33,528 nt of DNA, from positions 1 through 33,528 of the forward strand of contig CANRHG010000002.1 in the NCBI GenBank assembly GCA_947630385.1, in the 5' to 3' direction. Shown here piece by piece: positions 15,705 through 23,367 of the stretch (position 1 is the first letter of the stretch; every line of letters begins with the position of its first letter). The DNA comes from an uncultured Eubacteriaceae bacterium. Lineage in GTDB: Bacteria > Bacillota > Clostridia > Eubacteriales > Eubacteriaceae. The notes beneath the pieces were generated by a model. That model made no database searches and was not told the origin of the DNA. It was given only the letters and a program-made list of their open reading frames with translations. The position numbers were made by a program, and so were the translations under genes.

Positions 15705-15831
15705 TTTTCTAATTATGCCGTACCAGGCTTGTAGGTTTCTTAAGCGGTCTTGGAATTTACCTTGATTTTTTGATAATCGGGCACATCCATCTGTAAAACC
15801 GTTAAAATCGGTAGTGGAAAAGGAAATTACG
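15705..15831. promoter_or_regulatory. Divergent promoter region of the ABC and two-component genes
   Basis: This 127-bp gap separates the leftward ABC unit from the rightward regulator genes. A dyad ACCG-N7-CGGT is at about 15798-15812 (ACCGTTAAAATCGGT). It covers a -10-like TAAAAT and could be an operator for the adjacent response regulator. No convincing -35 elements were found for either direction. Confidence 0.45.
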
Positions 15832-16524
15832 ATGAATCCAGAAAGAATTCTTTTTGTCGACGATGACGGTGAGTTAAGAGAGCTCATCAAGGATCTATTG
15901 TCCGCCCACGGTTTTAAGTCGGTCACGACGGCCGGCGATGGGATCGAAGCGTTAAAAATACTAAAACAGGGGAAAACGGATCTGGTCGTCTTAGACGTGA
16001 TGATGCCACACCTTGACGGCCTTGATCTTTTAAAAATTATTCGCGAAAATTCGAACGTCCCGGTGATTCTACTGACGGCAAAAGGCGAGGACGAAGACCG
16101 TATCCAAGGTTTTGAGTACGGGGCCGACGATTATCTGGTAAAGCCGTTTTTGACCAAGGAACTGATCCTTAGGATCAAGGCCGTACTGCGTAGGGCTTAC
16201 CCGGGACACCACAATAAGGTTTTGCTCGATTTTTGTGAGATCCGGTTTGACAAGGCCGAAGCGTTAAAAAACGATGGCACAAGCTATAACCTTACGGCCA
16301 AGGAGAGCAAGATCCTAAAAAAGCTTTATGAAAATTCCGGCTGCATCGTTTCGCTCGACGCTCTTTGTGAGTGCGCCATCGGTGAGAACACGTACGGCTA
16401 TGAGAATACCTTAATGTCACACATTCGCCATATCCGTGAAAAAATCGAAGAAGATCCGAGCCGGCCGAAAAGTTTGATCACGGTTCGCGGGCTCGGTTAT
16501 AAACTGGTAACAAAAAATGATTGA
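15832..16524 (+). CDS. OmpR-family response regulator
   Basis: DNA-binding regulator of a two-component system; 230 residues. The receiver domain (1-115) has the acidic pair DDD at 10-12, phospho-acceptor D55 (VVLDVMMPHLDG), T82 (LLTAKG) and K104 (YLVKPF). A winged-helix domain ends HIREKIEEDPSRPKSLITVRGLGYKL. I chose the ATG at 15832 (AAAAGGA 8 nt upstream); a GTG at 15814 adds six residues but has no ribosome-binding site. It overlaps the kinase gene by 8 nt. Its divergent position makes the ABC exporter the probable target. Confidence 0.93.
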   Translation: MNPERILFVDDDGELRELIKDLLSAHGFKSVTTAGDGIEALKILKQGKTDLVVLDVMMPHLDGLDLLKIIRENSNVPVILLTAKGEDEDRIQGFEYGADDYLVKPFLTKELILRIKAVLRRAYPGHHNKVLLDFCEIRFDKAEALKNDGTSYNLTAKESKILKKLYENSGCIVSLDALCECAIGENTYGYENTLMSHIRHIREKIEEDPSRPKSLITVRGLGYKLVTKND

Positions 16525-17779
16525 ATACTTTAGAAAAAACCTCGTTCAAAGCGTCCTACTTTTCGTGCTGTTCGCTTTTTTTAACCTGGCCGTATTCGTC
16601 GGCTTTACGGTTTATCTCGCCTGGAGCGAGTCGTCCGAAACCTACGAAGAGCGCCTCAGTTTTGATACGATCGAAGACTCCCTTGCGGGGACCGGCTTAA
16701 ACGCTAATGAGCTCGAAGAAGAACTAAAGAGACGCGGCCACTTCTACCTCTTAATTGCGTCCGACGGTAGTATTATAAGCAGCGCGGCCCTGCCCGAGGA
16801 ATTAAACACCCACTATACCCTTTCGGACGTCGCGTCGTTTTCGCGGTGGTACCTTAAGGGTTATCCGGTCAACACGAAGATTTTAGGCTCCGGGGAGCTC
16901 CTCGTCTACGGTTTTCCGAAAGACAAGGTCGTTAAATACGCCCTGACCTTTCCGACGACGGGCTTTGTGCAAACGCTGATCTTCTTTCCCCTACTTTTGG
17001 TTGTAAACTTTCTTTTTTTCCTGTTCCTGTTTTTAAGAAGACAAAAAAACACACAAAAAGAGGTACGGCCCGTGCTCGAGGGAATACAGGGACTTGGGAG
17101 CAAAGACTTCTCCCCGCTCGACGAGACCGGAAATTTTTTGGATCTTAAGCGGGCGCTCAACAAGACCGATAAGATCCTGAAACAAAAGGAAGCGGACCGC
17201 AGAGACTGGATCGGCGGAATCTCCCACGACGTGCGCACCCCGCTTTCGGTGATCTCGGCGAGCTGTGAGTTGATCAAAAACGAAGAACTGTCCCGACGCA
17301 TCAGGCTCAACGTGCTTAAGATAAAAAATCTGGTCGACAGTTTAAACCTACAGAACAAATTAAATTACGGGATAAGCCCGGGAAAGACCGAAACGTACCG
17401 GCTTTCTTCCGTATTAAGAGAGAGTGCGGTGGGCTTTATCAACGAAAACGATCTGGGAAGCTGCGAGCTTAAGCTTATAGTAGAGCCGGAACTTGAAAGT
17501 TTTAAGACCGCGCTCGACCCTTACCTGTTTGGGAGACTCTTAAACAACCTTCTAAACAACGGCCTGGTCCATAATCCCGACGGAACCGTGATCACGGTAC
17601 GTCTCTATAACGATCACGGTCCCGTGCTGTCGGTCTTAAATCCTATAGACGGGTCCTCCCGCTCCGGTACCGGTGTGGGGCTGGCCCTGGTTGAAAAAAT
17701 CGCCAAGTACCACGGGTGGGAGAGCCAGATCATAAGAGACGGCCGTTTTGAGGTCCGCATTATCCTGACCTCTCCGTAA
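16517..17779 (+). CDS. Sensor histidine kinase
   Basis: Membrane sensor paired with the preceding regulator; 420 residues. There are two membrane segments, about 11-35 and 150-173. A roughly 115-residue outer domain lies between them. No clear HAMP follows, only a short linker, then the dimerisation/phospho-acceptor region with H237 (WIGGISHDVRTPLSV). The ATPase domain has the N-box LLNNLLNNGLVHN and a G2 box SGTGVGLALVEKI; the usual DxGxG box is replaced by VLNPIDGSS, as seen in some peptide-sensing kinases. It probably senses an antimicrobial peptide or envelope stress; the signal is not deducible. Confidence 0.9.
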   Translation: MIEYFRKNLVQSVLLFVLFAFFNLAVFVGFTVYLAWSESSETYEERLSFDTIEDSLAGTGLNANELEEELKRRGHFYLLIASDGSIISSAALPEELNTHYTLSDVASFSRWYLKGYPVNTKILGSGELLVYGFPKDKVVKYALTFPTTGFVQTLIFFPLLLVVNFLFFLFLFLRRQKNTQKEVRPVLEGIQGLGSKDFSPLDETGNFLDLKRALNKTDKILKQKEADRRDWIGGISHDVRTPLSVISASCELIKNEELSRRIRLNVLKIKNLVDSLNLQNKLNYGISPGKTETYRLSSVLRESAVGFINENDLGSCELKLIVEPELESFKTALDPYLFGRLLNNLLNNGLVHNPDGTVITVRLYNDHGPVLSVLNPIDGSSRSGTGVGLALVEKIAKYHGWESQIIRDGRFEVRIILTSP

Positions 17780-17789
17780 GAACATTCGA

Positions 17790-17805
17790 TGTTTCACGTG
17801 GAACA
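17790..17805. other. parS site 3 (15/16 match)
   Basis: TGTTTCACGTGGAACA differs from the consensus at one base (G for A at position 12). It lies just after the kinase gene, 35 bp (start to start) from parS site 4. Confidence 0.85.
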
Positions 17806-17824
17806 TTAAAATTGGATCTATGAT

Positions 17825-17840
17825 TGTTTCACGTGAAACA
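17825..17840. other. parS site 4 (perfect), overlapping the rsmG promoter
   Basis: TGTTTCACGTGAAACA matches the consensus fully. It covers the -35 position of the promoter whose -10 is at 17848-17853. Confidence 0.95.
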
Positions 17841-17847
17841 TTTCTTG

Positions 17848-17853
17848 TATAAT
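17848..17853 (+). promoter_or_regulatory. -10 box of the rsmG promoter
   Basis: An exact TATAAT, 7 bp beyond parS site 4. At 18-bp spacing the -35 would be TTGTTT (17824-17829), inside parS. The expected start of transcription, about 17860, is only a few bases before the rsmG ATG at 17863. Confidence 0.6.
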
Positions 17854-17862
17854 TGTAGCTAC

Positions 17863-18588
17863 ATGAGTGGTTTATATGAAAATATTTTAAGAAACTCGTG
17901 CGCGGATTTGGGCATCGCTTTGAGCCAGGATCAGTGCAGCCGGTTGATCGAATATATGAACAAGATCCTAGACATCAATACAAAAATCAACCTGACGCGA
18001 ATCGTCGATCCGATGGAGTTTATCGAAAAACATCTGATCGACTCGCTGCTTGCGCTGGAATACATGCCGGACGAAAAAACCAAAGTCATCGACGTGGGGA
18101 CCGGCGGAGGTTTTCCGGGGGTACCGGTCGCGATCATGCGCCCGCTCAGCCACGTCGTACTGCTCGACGCCACGGCAAAAAAGCTAAAAGTCGTCGATAC
18201 GATCGTCGAAGAGATCGGGCTAAAAAACGTACTGTGCGTTCACGCCCGCGCGGAAGTGGCTTCGACGCTGCCCGCGTACCGGGAAAAGTATAAGTACGCG
18301 CTGAGCCGGGCCGTCGCGCCGATGCCGATACTCGCGGAGCTGTGCCTGCCTTTTGTGGAGCCGGGCGGTGAGTTTATCGCGTTAAAAGGAAAAAACTACG
18401 AGCCGGAACTCGAACAGGCCCGTGAGATCATCGCGAAGCTCGGGGGCGAAATCACCAACGTCGAAAAGATCGTCACCGAACCGTCGCTCACGACGCGGGT
18501 ATTTATAGAGGTCGTCAAAAAAGAAAAGACCAAGAGCCTCTATCCGAGGAGTTTTTCCGAAATTAAGAAAAATTACAAGAAGCTGTGA
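17863..18588 (+). CDS. rsmG: 16S rRNA (guanine527-N7)-methyltransferase RsmG (GidB)
   Basis: SAM-dependent methylase of G527 in 16S rRNA; 241 residues. The motif VIDVGTGGGFPGVP binds SAM, and SRAVAPMPILAELCLPF and the ALKGKNYEPEL segment are RsmG-specific. I chose the ATG at 17863 (MSGLYENILRNSCADLGI). The longer frame from a TTG at 17824 would begin MFHVKH, which is just the translated parS site, a common mis-annotation. No Shine-Dalgarno is visible, and the transcript may be nearly leaderless. Its stop overlaps the noc GTG by 4 nt. Confidence 0.94.
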   Translation: MSGLYENILRNSCADLGIALSQDQCSRLIEYMNKILDINTKINLTRIVDPMEFIEKHLIDSLLALEYMPDEKTKVIDVGTGGGFPGVPVAIMRPLSHVVLLDATAKKLKVVDTIVEEIGLKNVLCVHARAEVASTLPAYREKYKYALSRAVAPMPILAELCLPFVEPGGEFIALKGKNYEPELEQAREIIAKLGGEITNVEKIVTEPSLTTRVFIEVVKKEKTKSLYPRSFSEIKKNYKKL

Positions 18589-19379
18589 AAGACGTTATCG
18601 AAAAAATCGACATTTCAAAGATCCTTCCGAACCCGAACCAGCCGCGAAAGCATTTCGATTCCGAAGCGCTGCGGGAACTGTCCGAGTCGATCAAAACCTA
18701 CGGGCTGATCTCGCCGGTCAAGGTTCGAAAACTCTCCGAAGACCTGTACGAACTCGTCGTCGGCGAACGGCGCCTGAGGGCCTCGAAACTGGCCGGCCTA
18801 AAGGAGATCCCGTCGATCATTACGGAGATCTCGGACCAGGATTCGGCGGTTTTGTCGATCATGGAAAACATACAACGGGAAAATCTCACCTTTTTTGAAG
18901 AAGCCCGCTCTTACAACCAGCTGATCGATTATTACGATATGACCCAAGAACAGGTCGCTAAGGCCCTGGGAAAATCCCAGTCGTTTATCGCCAATAAGGT
19001 GCGGCTCTTAAAGCTGGACGACGAGATCGCCGATTTGATCGTTGACAAACGTTTGTCCGAACGCCACGCCCGGGCCCTGTTGCGTCTGCCGGAAGTCGAG
19101 CTTCAAAAGGAAGTCATCGCACAGATCGTCACGAGGGACCTGAACGTCAAAAAGACCGAGGTGCTCGTCGAAAAGATAAGAAACGAGCGCATGTTCAACA
19201 ACTACGGCGAGAGCATGGAAGGCAAAAAAGCCCGGGTCAAGACCTATATCAACTCGAAGATCTACGTCAACACGATCAAAAAGGCGTACAAGGAGATCAA
19301 GGAATTTAATAAGAACGTTTCGTACAGCGAAGAGGACAATTCGGATTTTATTGAGATCAAGATAAAAATTCCAAAATAA
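18585..19379 (+). CDS. noc: Nucleoid occlusion protein Noc (ParB paralogue)
   Basis: ParB-family CTPase switch that in Bacillus binds Noc sites and blocks division over the nucleoid; 264 residues. The ParB N-domain has NPNQPRKHF, the CTP-binding GERRLRAS and ENIQREN. A helix-turn-helix follows with LGKSQSFIANKVRLLKL. The C-terminal domain ends FIEIKIKIPK, as Noc does. Position between rsmG and parA is the Bacillus noc position. The start is GTG at 18585, overlapping the rsmG stop. An in-frame TAA at 18564-18566 rules out a longer form, so the N-terminal membrane helix of Bacillus Noc is absent. Confidence 0.9.
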   Translation: MKDVIEKIDISKILPNPNQPRKHFDSEALRELSESIKTYGLISPVKVRKLSEDLYELVVGERRLRASKLAGLKEIPSIITEISDQDSAVLSIMENIQRENLTFFEEARSYNQLIDYYDMTQEQVAKALGKSQSFIANKVRLLKLDDEIADLIVDKRLSERHARALLRLPEVELQKEVIAQIVTRDLNVKKTEVLVEKIRNERMFNNYGESMEGKKARVKTYINSKIYVNTIKKAYKEIKEFNKNVSYSEEDNSDFIEIKIKIPK

Positions 19380-19382
19380 CCA

Positions 19383-20159
19383 ATGGGAAAAATTATTGCG
19401 GTGTTTAATCAAAAAGGCGGGGTCGGAAAAACAACCTCAGTGTTGAATCTGGCGACCGCCTTAAGTTTTGACGGAAAAAAGGTGCTTATCTGCGACATCG
19501 ACCCACAGGCCAACGCGACCAGCGGCCTGGGGCTGGATAAAGACCATATCCAAAAGAGCCTTTACGACGTTTTGAGTCAAAACGTGACGGTCAAAGAGGG
19601 GATTCTCACGACGGGGTACGACAACCTGCACCTGCTTCCGTCGGGAAGGGATCTGGCCGGAATCGAGGTCGAGATCGCCTCAAAAGGAGACCGGGAGCGG
19701 TACCTAAAACGTCGTCTCGACGAGATAAGGGACTACTACGATTACATCTTCATCGATTGTCCGCCGTCGCTGGGCCTACTTACGATCAACGCGCTGACGG
19801 CGGCCGACAGCGTCATCGTCCCGATCCAGTGCGAGTATTACGCGCTCGAAGGCGTGGGCGATTTATTGTACACGGTCGATCTCGTAAAGCACGGTTTAAA
19901 CCCGGATCTTTCGATCGAAGGCGTCCTGCTGACGATGCAGGACGGCCGCACCAATCTTTCCGAACAGGTGGCGCAGGAAGTTCGGGATTTTTTTAAAGAC
20001 AAAGTCTACAAGACGGCCATTCCTAGAAACGTCCGTCTTGCGGAAGCGCCGAGTTTTGGTAAGACGATCTTTGACTACGCTTACCGCTCCAAGGGCTCGG
20101 CGGCTTACCAGGCCTTTGCCAAAGAATTTCTAGAAAGACAGGATCATGGCATTAGGTAG
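19383..20159 (+). CDS. parA: Chromosome partitioning ATPase ParA (Soj)
   Basis: Deviant Walker-type ATPase that moves or releases ParB-parS complexes and influences DnaA; 258 residues. The Walker A motif NQKGGVGKTTS has the signature lysine. Walker A' is DIDPQANATSGLG and Walker B YIFIDCPPSLGLL. ECEYYALEGVGDLL-type switch sequence (QCEYYALEGVGDLL) is present. It starts 3 nt after noc and overlaps parB by 14 nt. This noc-parA-parB order next to four parS sites forms a complete segregation module. Confidence 0.97.
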   Translation: MGKIIAVFNQKGGVGKTTSVLNLATALSFDGKKVLICDIDPQANATSGLGLDKDHIQKSLYDVLSQNVTVKEGILTTGYDNLHLLPSGRDLAGIEVEIASKGDRERYLKRRLDEIRDYYDYIFIDCPPSLGLLTINALTAADSVIVPIQCEYYALEGVGDLLYTVDLVKHGLNPDLSIEGVLLTMQDGRTNLSEQVAQEVRDFFKDKVYKTAIPRNVRLAEAPSFGKTIFDYAYRSKGSAAYQAFAKEFLERQDHGIR

Positions 20160-20991
20160 AGGTTTAAAATCCCTGATCCCTCAAAAAGAGGAATCCACGT
20201 TGCGGACGGTTTCGCCCGAGCTGATCAAGCCCAACCCCGATCAACCCCGGGAGATCTTTGACGAGTCAAAACTCAAAGAGCTGTCAAGATCGATCAAAAA
20301 CCACGGCGTGATCGAGCCGATCATCGTCAGGGAACGGGACGGAAACTTCGAGATCATCGCCGGGGAGCGGCGGTGGCGGGCCTCGGTACTGGCCGGTATC
20401 GAAGAAGTTCCCGTGATCGTCAGCGATCTGGACGACAACGCCTCGCTCGAGATGGCCTTAATTGAGAACATGCAGCGAGAAGATCTGAACGTGGTCGAAC
20501 TCGCCAGGGGCTATAAAATGCTACTCGACCGTTTTTCGTACTCACAGGAAGAGCTCGCCACCAAACTCGGGATTTCGCGCACCAACCTAACGAATACGCT
20601 GCGGATTTTAAAGCTTTCGGATAAAATCCAGGAGAAACTTCTCTTGGGCAAGATCTCCTTTGGCGCGGCGCGGGCCCTGCTTTCGGTCGAAGACGAAGCC
20701 CGCCAGCTCGAGATCGCCCGGATGGTCGAAGAAAAGGATCTGAGCGTGCGCGAAGTCGAGCGGATGATCCGAAACCAGGACAGTCCCAAAAAGAAGCGGG
20801 AGAAGACGATTTTCATTAGAGATCTTGAAGAACGGCTCTCACAACACACCGACAGCAAGGTAAACATCACCAACCACAAGCAAAACGGTGTGGATAAGGG
20901 CAAGATTGAGATCCGGTATTCGTCCCTGGAGCATTTGCAGTCGATATTAAATAAAATTGGCCTTGAAGAGGTAAACAATGAAGTTTTATGA
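20146..20991 (+). CDS. parB: Chromosome partitioning protein ParB (Spo0J)
   Basis: CTP-dependent clamp that loads at parS and spreads; 281 residues. The N-terminal MALGRGLKSLIPQ stimulates ParA ATPase. The ParB domain contains PNPDQPREIFD, the CTP-binding GERRWRAS and IENMQREDLN. The HTH region is ATKLGISRTNLTNTLRILKL, and the C-terminal dimer domain is present. Its targets are presumably the parS sites at 11908, 13206, 17790 and 17825, all within 8.3 kb upstream. It overlaps the next membrane-protein gene by 14 nt. Confidence 0.97.
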   Translation: MALGRGLKSLIPQKEESTLRTVSPELIKPNPDQPREIFDESKLKELSRSIKNHGVIEPIIVRERDGNFEIIAGERRWRASVLAGIEEVPVIVSDLDDNASLEMALIENMQREDLNVVELARGYKMLLDRFSYSQEELATKLGISRTNLTNTLRILKLSDKIQEKLLLGKISFGAARALLSVEDEARQLEIARMVEEKDLSVREVERMIRNQDSPKKKREKTIFIRDLEERLSQHTDSKVNITNHKQNGVDKGKIEIRYSSLEHLQSILNKIGLEEVNNEVL

Positions 20992-21754
20992 ATGTAAGAT
21001 TTCAAAAAGTTTAAGCATGACGATGGGGATCTTCCTGTCTTTTACGCTTTATCTGATCATCGTCATCTTCTTAAGTCTATTAACTACGTATATCAATCCG
21101 TCTGGGGAAGCCTACAACTCGGCTTTTGGAATCGCCCAGTTTATCGGCATTACCCTGTACTGGATTTTGATCAATTATTTTTTCTTTAGCGCAAAAGGGG
21201 AGACCTCGCCAAAATGCACCATTTTGTACATCGTTTTAAACTCGCTTCCGATTTTTATCTTCACGGTGGCGACGATCGTACTGACGATGTATTATCCGAG
21301 TACGGATTTTTTCGTCTCCTGGAACCTATTGACCTGGATCGTGGGACCGACGCTTTTTTGGTATATCCCCTATTCTTATCTGTATATCGCCTTTCAGGCG
21401 TACCTTACGGTACCGATGTTTATCGCTTTCGCCTTCGTCTATCAGACGGTCATTCAGGTCATGGGGATCGTTTTGGGACTGGCACGGCGCTCGTACGCGA
21501 GTGAAAAGCTAAAAAAGAAAGCCAAAAAAGAGCCGAAACGCCGCATCCACACCCGCAGGACGGCCCGGAGTTTTGATGAAGTCGTCGCGGACGAGCCGGA
21601 AGAAGAAAAAATCATCTATACGGAATCTTTTGAGATCATCAAAGAGCAGGATCTGGTCCAAAACGATCTACCGACGGAAGTCATCAACCGCGAGATCGAC
21701 CGGATCGCTTCGCCCGAGTCCGACGAACTTACGCCAAAGGACGGGGATGCTTAA
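20978..21754 (+). CDS. Unrecognised polytopic membrane protein with charged tail
   Basis: I do not recognise this family. The 258-residue protein has about five hydrophobic segments, near residues 15-38, 48-70, 80-104, 112-130 and 138-166. After these comes a very basic stretch (KLKKKAKKEPKRRIHTRRTARS, abbreviated here by position 178-200) and an acidic tail rich in Glu and Asp. The tail looks unstructured and cytoplasmic. It overlaps parB by 14 nt and the CvpA-like gene by 8 nt, so it is cotranslated with the partition genes. A membrane role linked to the origin region is possible but only inferred from position. Confidence 0.7.
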   Translation: MKFYECKISKSLSMTMGIFLSFTLYLIIVIFLSLLTTYINPSGEAYNSAFGIAQFIGITLYWILINYFFFSAKGETSPKCTILYIVLNSLPIFIFTVATIVLTMYYPSTDFFVSWNLLTWIVGPTLFWYIPYSYLYIAFQAYLTVPMFIAFAFVYQTVIQVMGIVLGLARRSYASEKLKKKAKKEPKRRIHTRRTARSFDEVVADEPEEEKIIYTESFEIIKEQDLVQNDLPTEVINREIDRIASPESDELTPKDGDA

Positions 21755-22328
21755 TTTTTTTATCGGCCTGATCACGGCGCTGCTCGTCCTATACTACGTT
21801 TTTGACGGCTACAGTAAAGGCGCATTGTATATGCTTATCTATATGGTGCGCCTTTTTGGGTCTTTTTTTATCACCCGTTTTATCTGCGATCGACTTTCGG
21901 CGTATTTGATGGACGTCTCGTCCATCCGTTCGGCGATCTACTCTTTTGCCGCCCACAACATGCAGGCCCTGTTAAAAGTTCCGGGGATCTCCTTTTTATT
22001 CTCGGGAAGGACCCTGACCGAAGCGGTGGAGCCGGTAGCGCAGTGGATACTTTACATGCTGTGTTTTATCGTCGTCTTCGTTTTACTGATGCTGTTGTTT
22101 TCCTACCTGCTTAAAATCAGTAAAATCGTCAATAAGGTCCCGGTCCTGGGGTGTTTTAACCGGATCGTCGGCGGGGCCGAAGGGCTTATCTACGGGGTTT
22201 TATTTACGCTCCTACTTATCAACATGGCCGCGTTTGTGTTTTCGCTCTTTGGTGAGACGGGAGTCAGCCAGGCGCTGATGTCGTCCTGGCTTGTTAGGTT
22301 TTTTGAAACGGGGGGATCATGGATTTAG
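21747..22328 (+). CDS. CvpA-family membrane protein
   Basis: Membrane protein of 193 residues resembling the CvpA (colicin V production) family, whose general role in bacteria is unclear but linked to envelope stress and growth. The opening MLNFFIGLITALLVLYYVFDG, followed by GYSKGALYMLIYMVRLFG, is the family pattern of a first helix and a G-rich second helix. Helices also occur near residues 105-130 and 145-170, with the NRIVGGAEGLIYGVLF motif typical of CvpA. I chose the ATG at 21747, since in-frame upstream sequence lies inside the previous gene. It overlaps the DUF951 gene by 10 nt. Confidence 0.75.
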   Translation: MLNFFIGLITALLVLYYVFDGYSKGALYMLIYMVRLFGSFFITRFICDRLSAYLMDVSSIRSAIYSFAAHNMQALLKVPGISFLFSGRTLTEAVEPVAQWILYMLCFIVVFVLLMLLFSYLLKISKIVNKVPVLGCFNRIVGGAEGLIYGVLFTLLLINMAAFVFSLFGETGVSQALMSSWLVRFFETGGSWI

Positions 22329-22537
22329 AACTGGGACAGATCGTGCGGACAAAAAAGAAGCACCCCTGCGGAAACGATCTCTGGGAGATCGTCCGCGTAG
22401 GGGCGGACATCAAAGCGCGCTGCCTTGGGTGCGGCCACGTCGTGATGATGGGGCGCCCGAAGTTTGAAAAGCTGCTTCGTAAGATCAAAAGCCCGAAAGA
22501 TCTGGAAAAAATCGAAAAGTACAGGCAAAAAAAGTAG
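22319..22537 (+). CDS. DUF951 family protein
   Basis: Small (72 residues) conserved Firmicutes protein of unknown function. It has the typical LGQIVRTKKKHPCGNDLWEI opening and the cysteine motif ARCLGCGHVVMMGRPKFEK. With PCG and CLGC it probably binds a metal. DUF951 genes (YyzM in Bacillus) commonly sit between the parB area and rpsF, as here. GGGGG precedes the ATG as a possible ribosome-binding site, and the gene overlaps the CvpA-like gene by 10 nt. Confidence 0.88.
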   Translation: MDLELGQIVRTKKKHPCGNDLWEIVRVGADIKARCLGCGHVVMMGRPKFEKLLRKIKSPKDLEKIEKYRQKK

Positions 22538-22542
22538 AATTG

Positions 22543-22551
22543 TGTTAAAAT
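22543..22551 (+). promoter_or_regulatory. Extended -10 promoter of the rpsF operon
   Basis: TGTTAAAAT is an extended -10 with one mismatch from TATAAT; no good -35 is seen. Transcription would start near 22558, leaving a leader of about 44 nt. That leader contains a hairpin, GCGTA (22564-22568) with TACGC (22573-22577), TTTC loop, with an outer TT/AA pair past a bulged C. It may be part of S6/S18 autoregulation, but I do not see the diagnostic motif clearly. Confidence 0.55.
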
Positions 22552-22601
22552 AAAAAAATCCTTGCGTATTTCTACGCCAATGAAGTCCAGAAGGAGGAAA
22601 C

Positions 22602-22895
22602 ATGAGAAAATACGAAACGATCTTTGTTCTGCAGCCTCAGCTGACCGAAGAAGAAATCCAGGCCCAGATCGACCGGGTCAAGGAAATCATCGACAAAAAC
22701 GGAAAGGTTGAGAGCGTTGAGCAGTGGGGCCTTAAGACCCTCGCGTATAAAATCGCCAACACGTATACGGAAGGTTATTACGTTTTAGTCAACTTCGAAG
22801 CCGAACGTTCCGTTCTTGACGATTTGGAACACTATTATAAGATCACGGATGCCGTTATCCGTTCCATTATCGTAAGTAAAGAAAAGAAAAAATAG
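22602..22895 (+). CDS. rpsF: 30S ribosomal protein S6
   Basis: Binds the central domain of 16S rRNA with S18. The 97 residues begin MRKYETIFVLQPQLTEEEIQ and include the family motif WGLKTLAYKIANTYTEGYYVLVNF. Length and sequence match the family fully. A strong AAGGAGG ribosome-binding site precedes the ATG. It heads the standard rpsF-ssb-rpsR operon, and a hairpin lies in its leader. Confidence 0.97.
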   Translation: MRKYETIFVLQPQLTEEEIQAQIDRVKEIIDKNGKVESVEQWGLKTLAYKIANTYTEGYYVLVNFEAERSVLDDLEHYYKITDAVIRSIIVSKEKKK

Positions 22896-22904
22896 AGGTA
22901 AAAC

Positions 22905-23351
22905 ATGAATATTGTCGTATTGGTCGGACGCCTGGCACAGGATCCGGTCCTCAAGACGACGAACAACGGGCACAACGTCTGTACGTTTTCCGTAGCCGTT
23001 GACCGCCGCTTTAAGTCCCCGGGACAGCCGGACGTCGACTTCTTCAACGTCGTCGCCTGGAACCGGCAGGCCGAAGTGATTTGCCAGTACCTGACCAAGG
23101 GCCGCCAAATCGCGCTTTCGGGTCGTCTGCAGACGCGCTCGTACCAGGCCAAAGACGGAACGAACCGGTACGTGACCGAAGTCGTGCTGGACAGTTTTGA
23201 TTTTATCGGAAGCCGCAACGACAGCGGGTACAACGCACCGTACGACTCGTACCAGCAACCCCAACAACCAAAAGCGCCCGAAGCCTCGACACCCCTAGAA
23301 ATCGACGACGACTTTAGTTTACTGGCCGACGACGACGAGGTTCCATTTTAA
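22905..23351 (+). CDS. ssb: Single-stranded DNA-binding protein
   Basis: Coats single-stranded DNA during replication and repair; 148 residues. The OB fold starts MNIVVLVGRLAQDPVLKTTNNG and continues TFSVAVDRRFKSPGQPDVDFFNVVAW. A flexible Gln/Pro-rich linker (about 110-130) leads to the acidic tip DDDEVPF, which recruits partner proteins. It lies between rpsF and rpsR, the usual essential ssb in Firmicutes. Confidence 0.97.
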   Translation: MNIVVLVGRLAQDPVLKTTNNGHNVCTFSVAVDRRFKSPGQPDVDFFNVVAWNRQAEVICQYLTKGRQIALSGRLQTRSYQAKDGTNRYVTEVVLDSFDFIGSRNDSGYNAPYDSYQQPQQPKAPEASTPLEIDDDFSLLADDDEVPF

Positions 23352-23367
23352 AAACTAGGAGAGAGAA

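Noticed and set aside
15705..15926. A 74-residue N-terminal extension of the ABC ATPase
   Set aside because: It runs through the divergent promoter region and into the response regulator on the other strand, with no homology.
17824..17862. A longer RsmG start giving MFHVKH at the N-terminus
   Set aside because: Those codons are the parS palindrome in translation; the family homology starts at the ATG at 17863.
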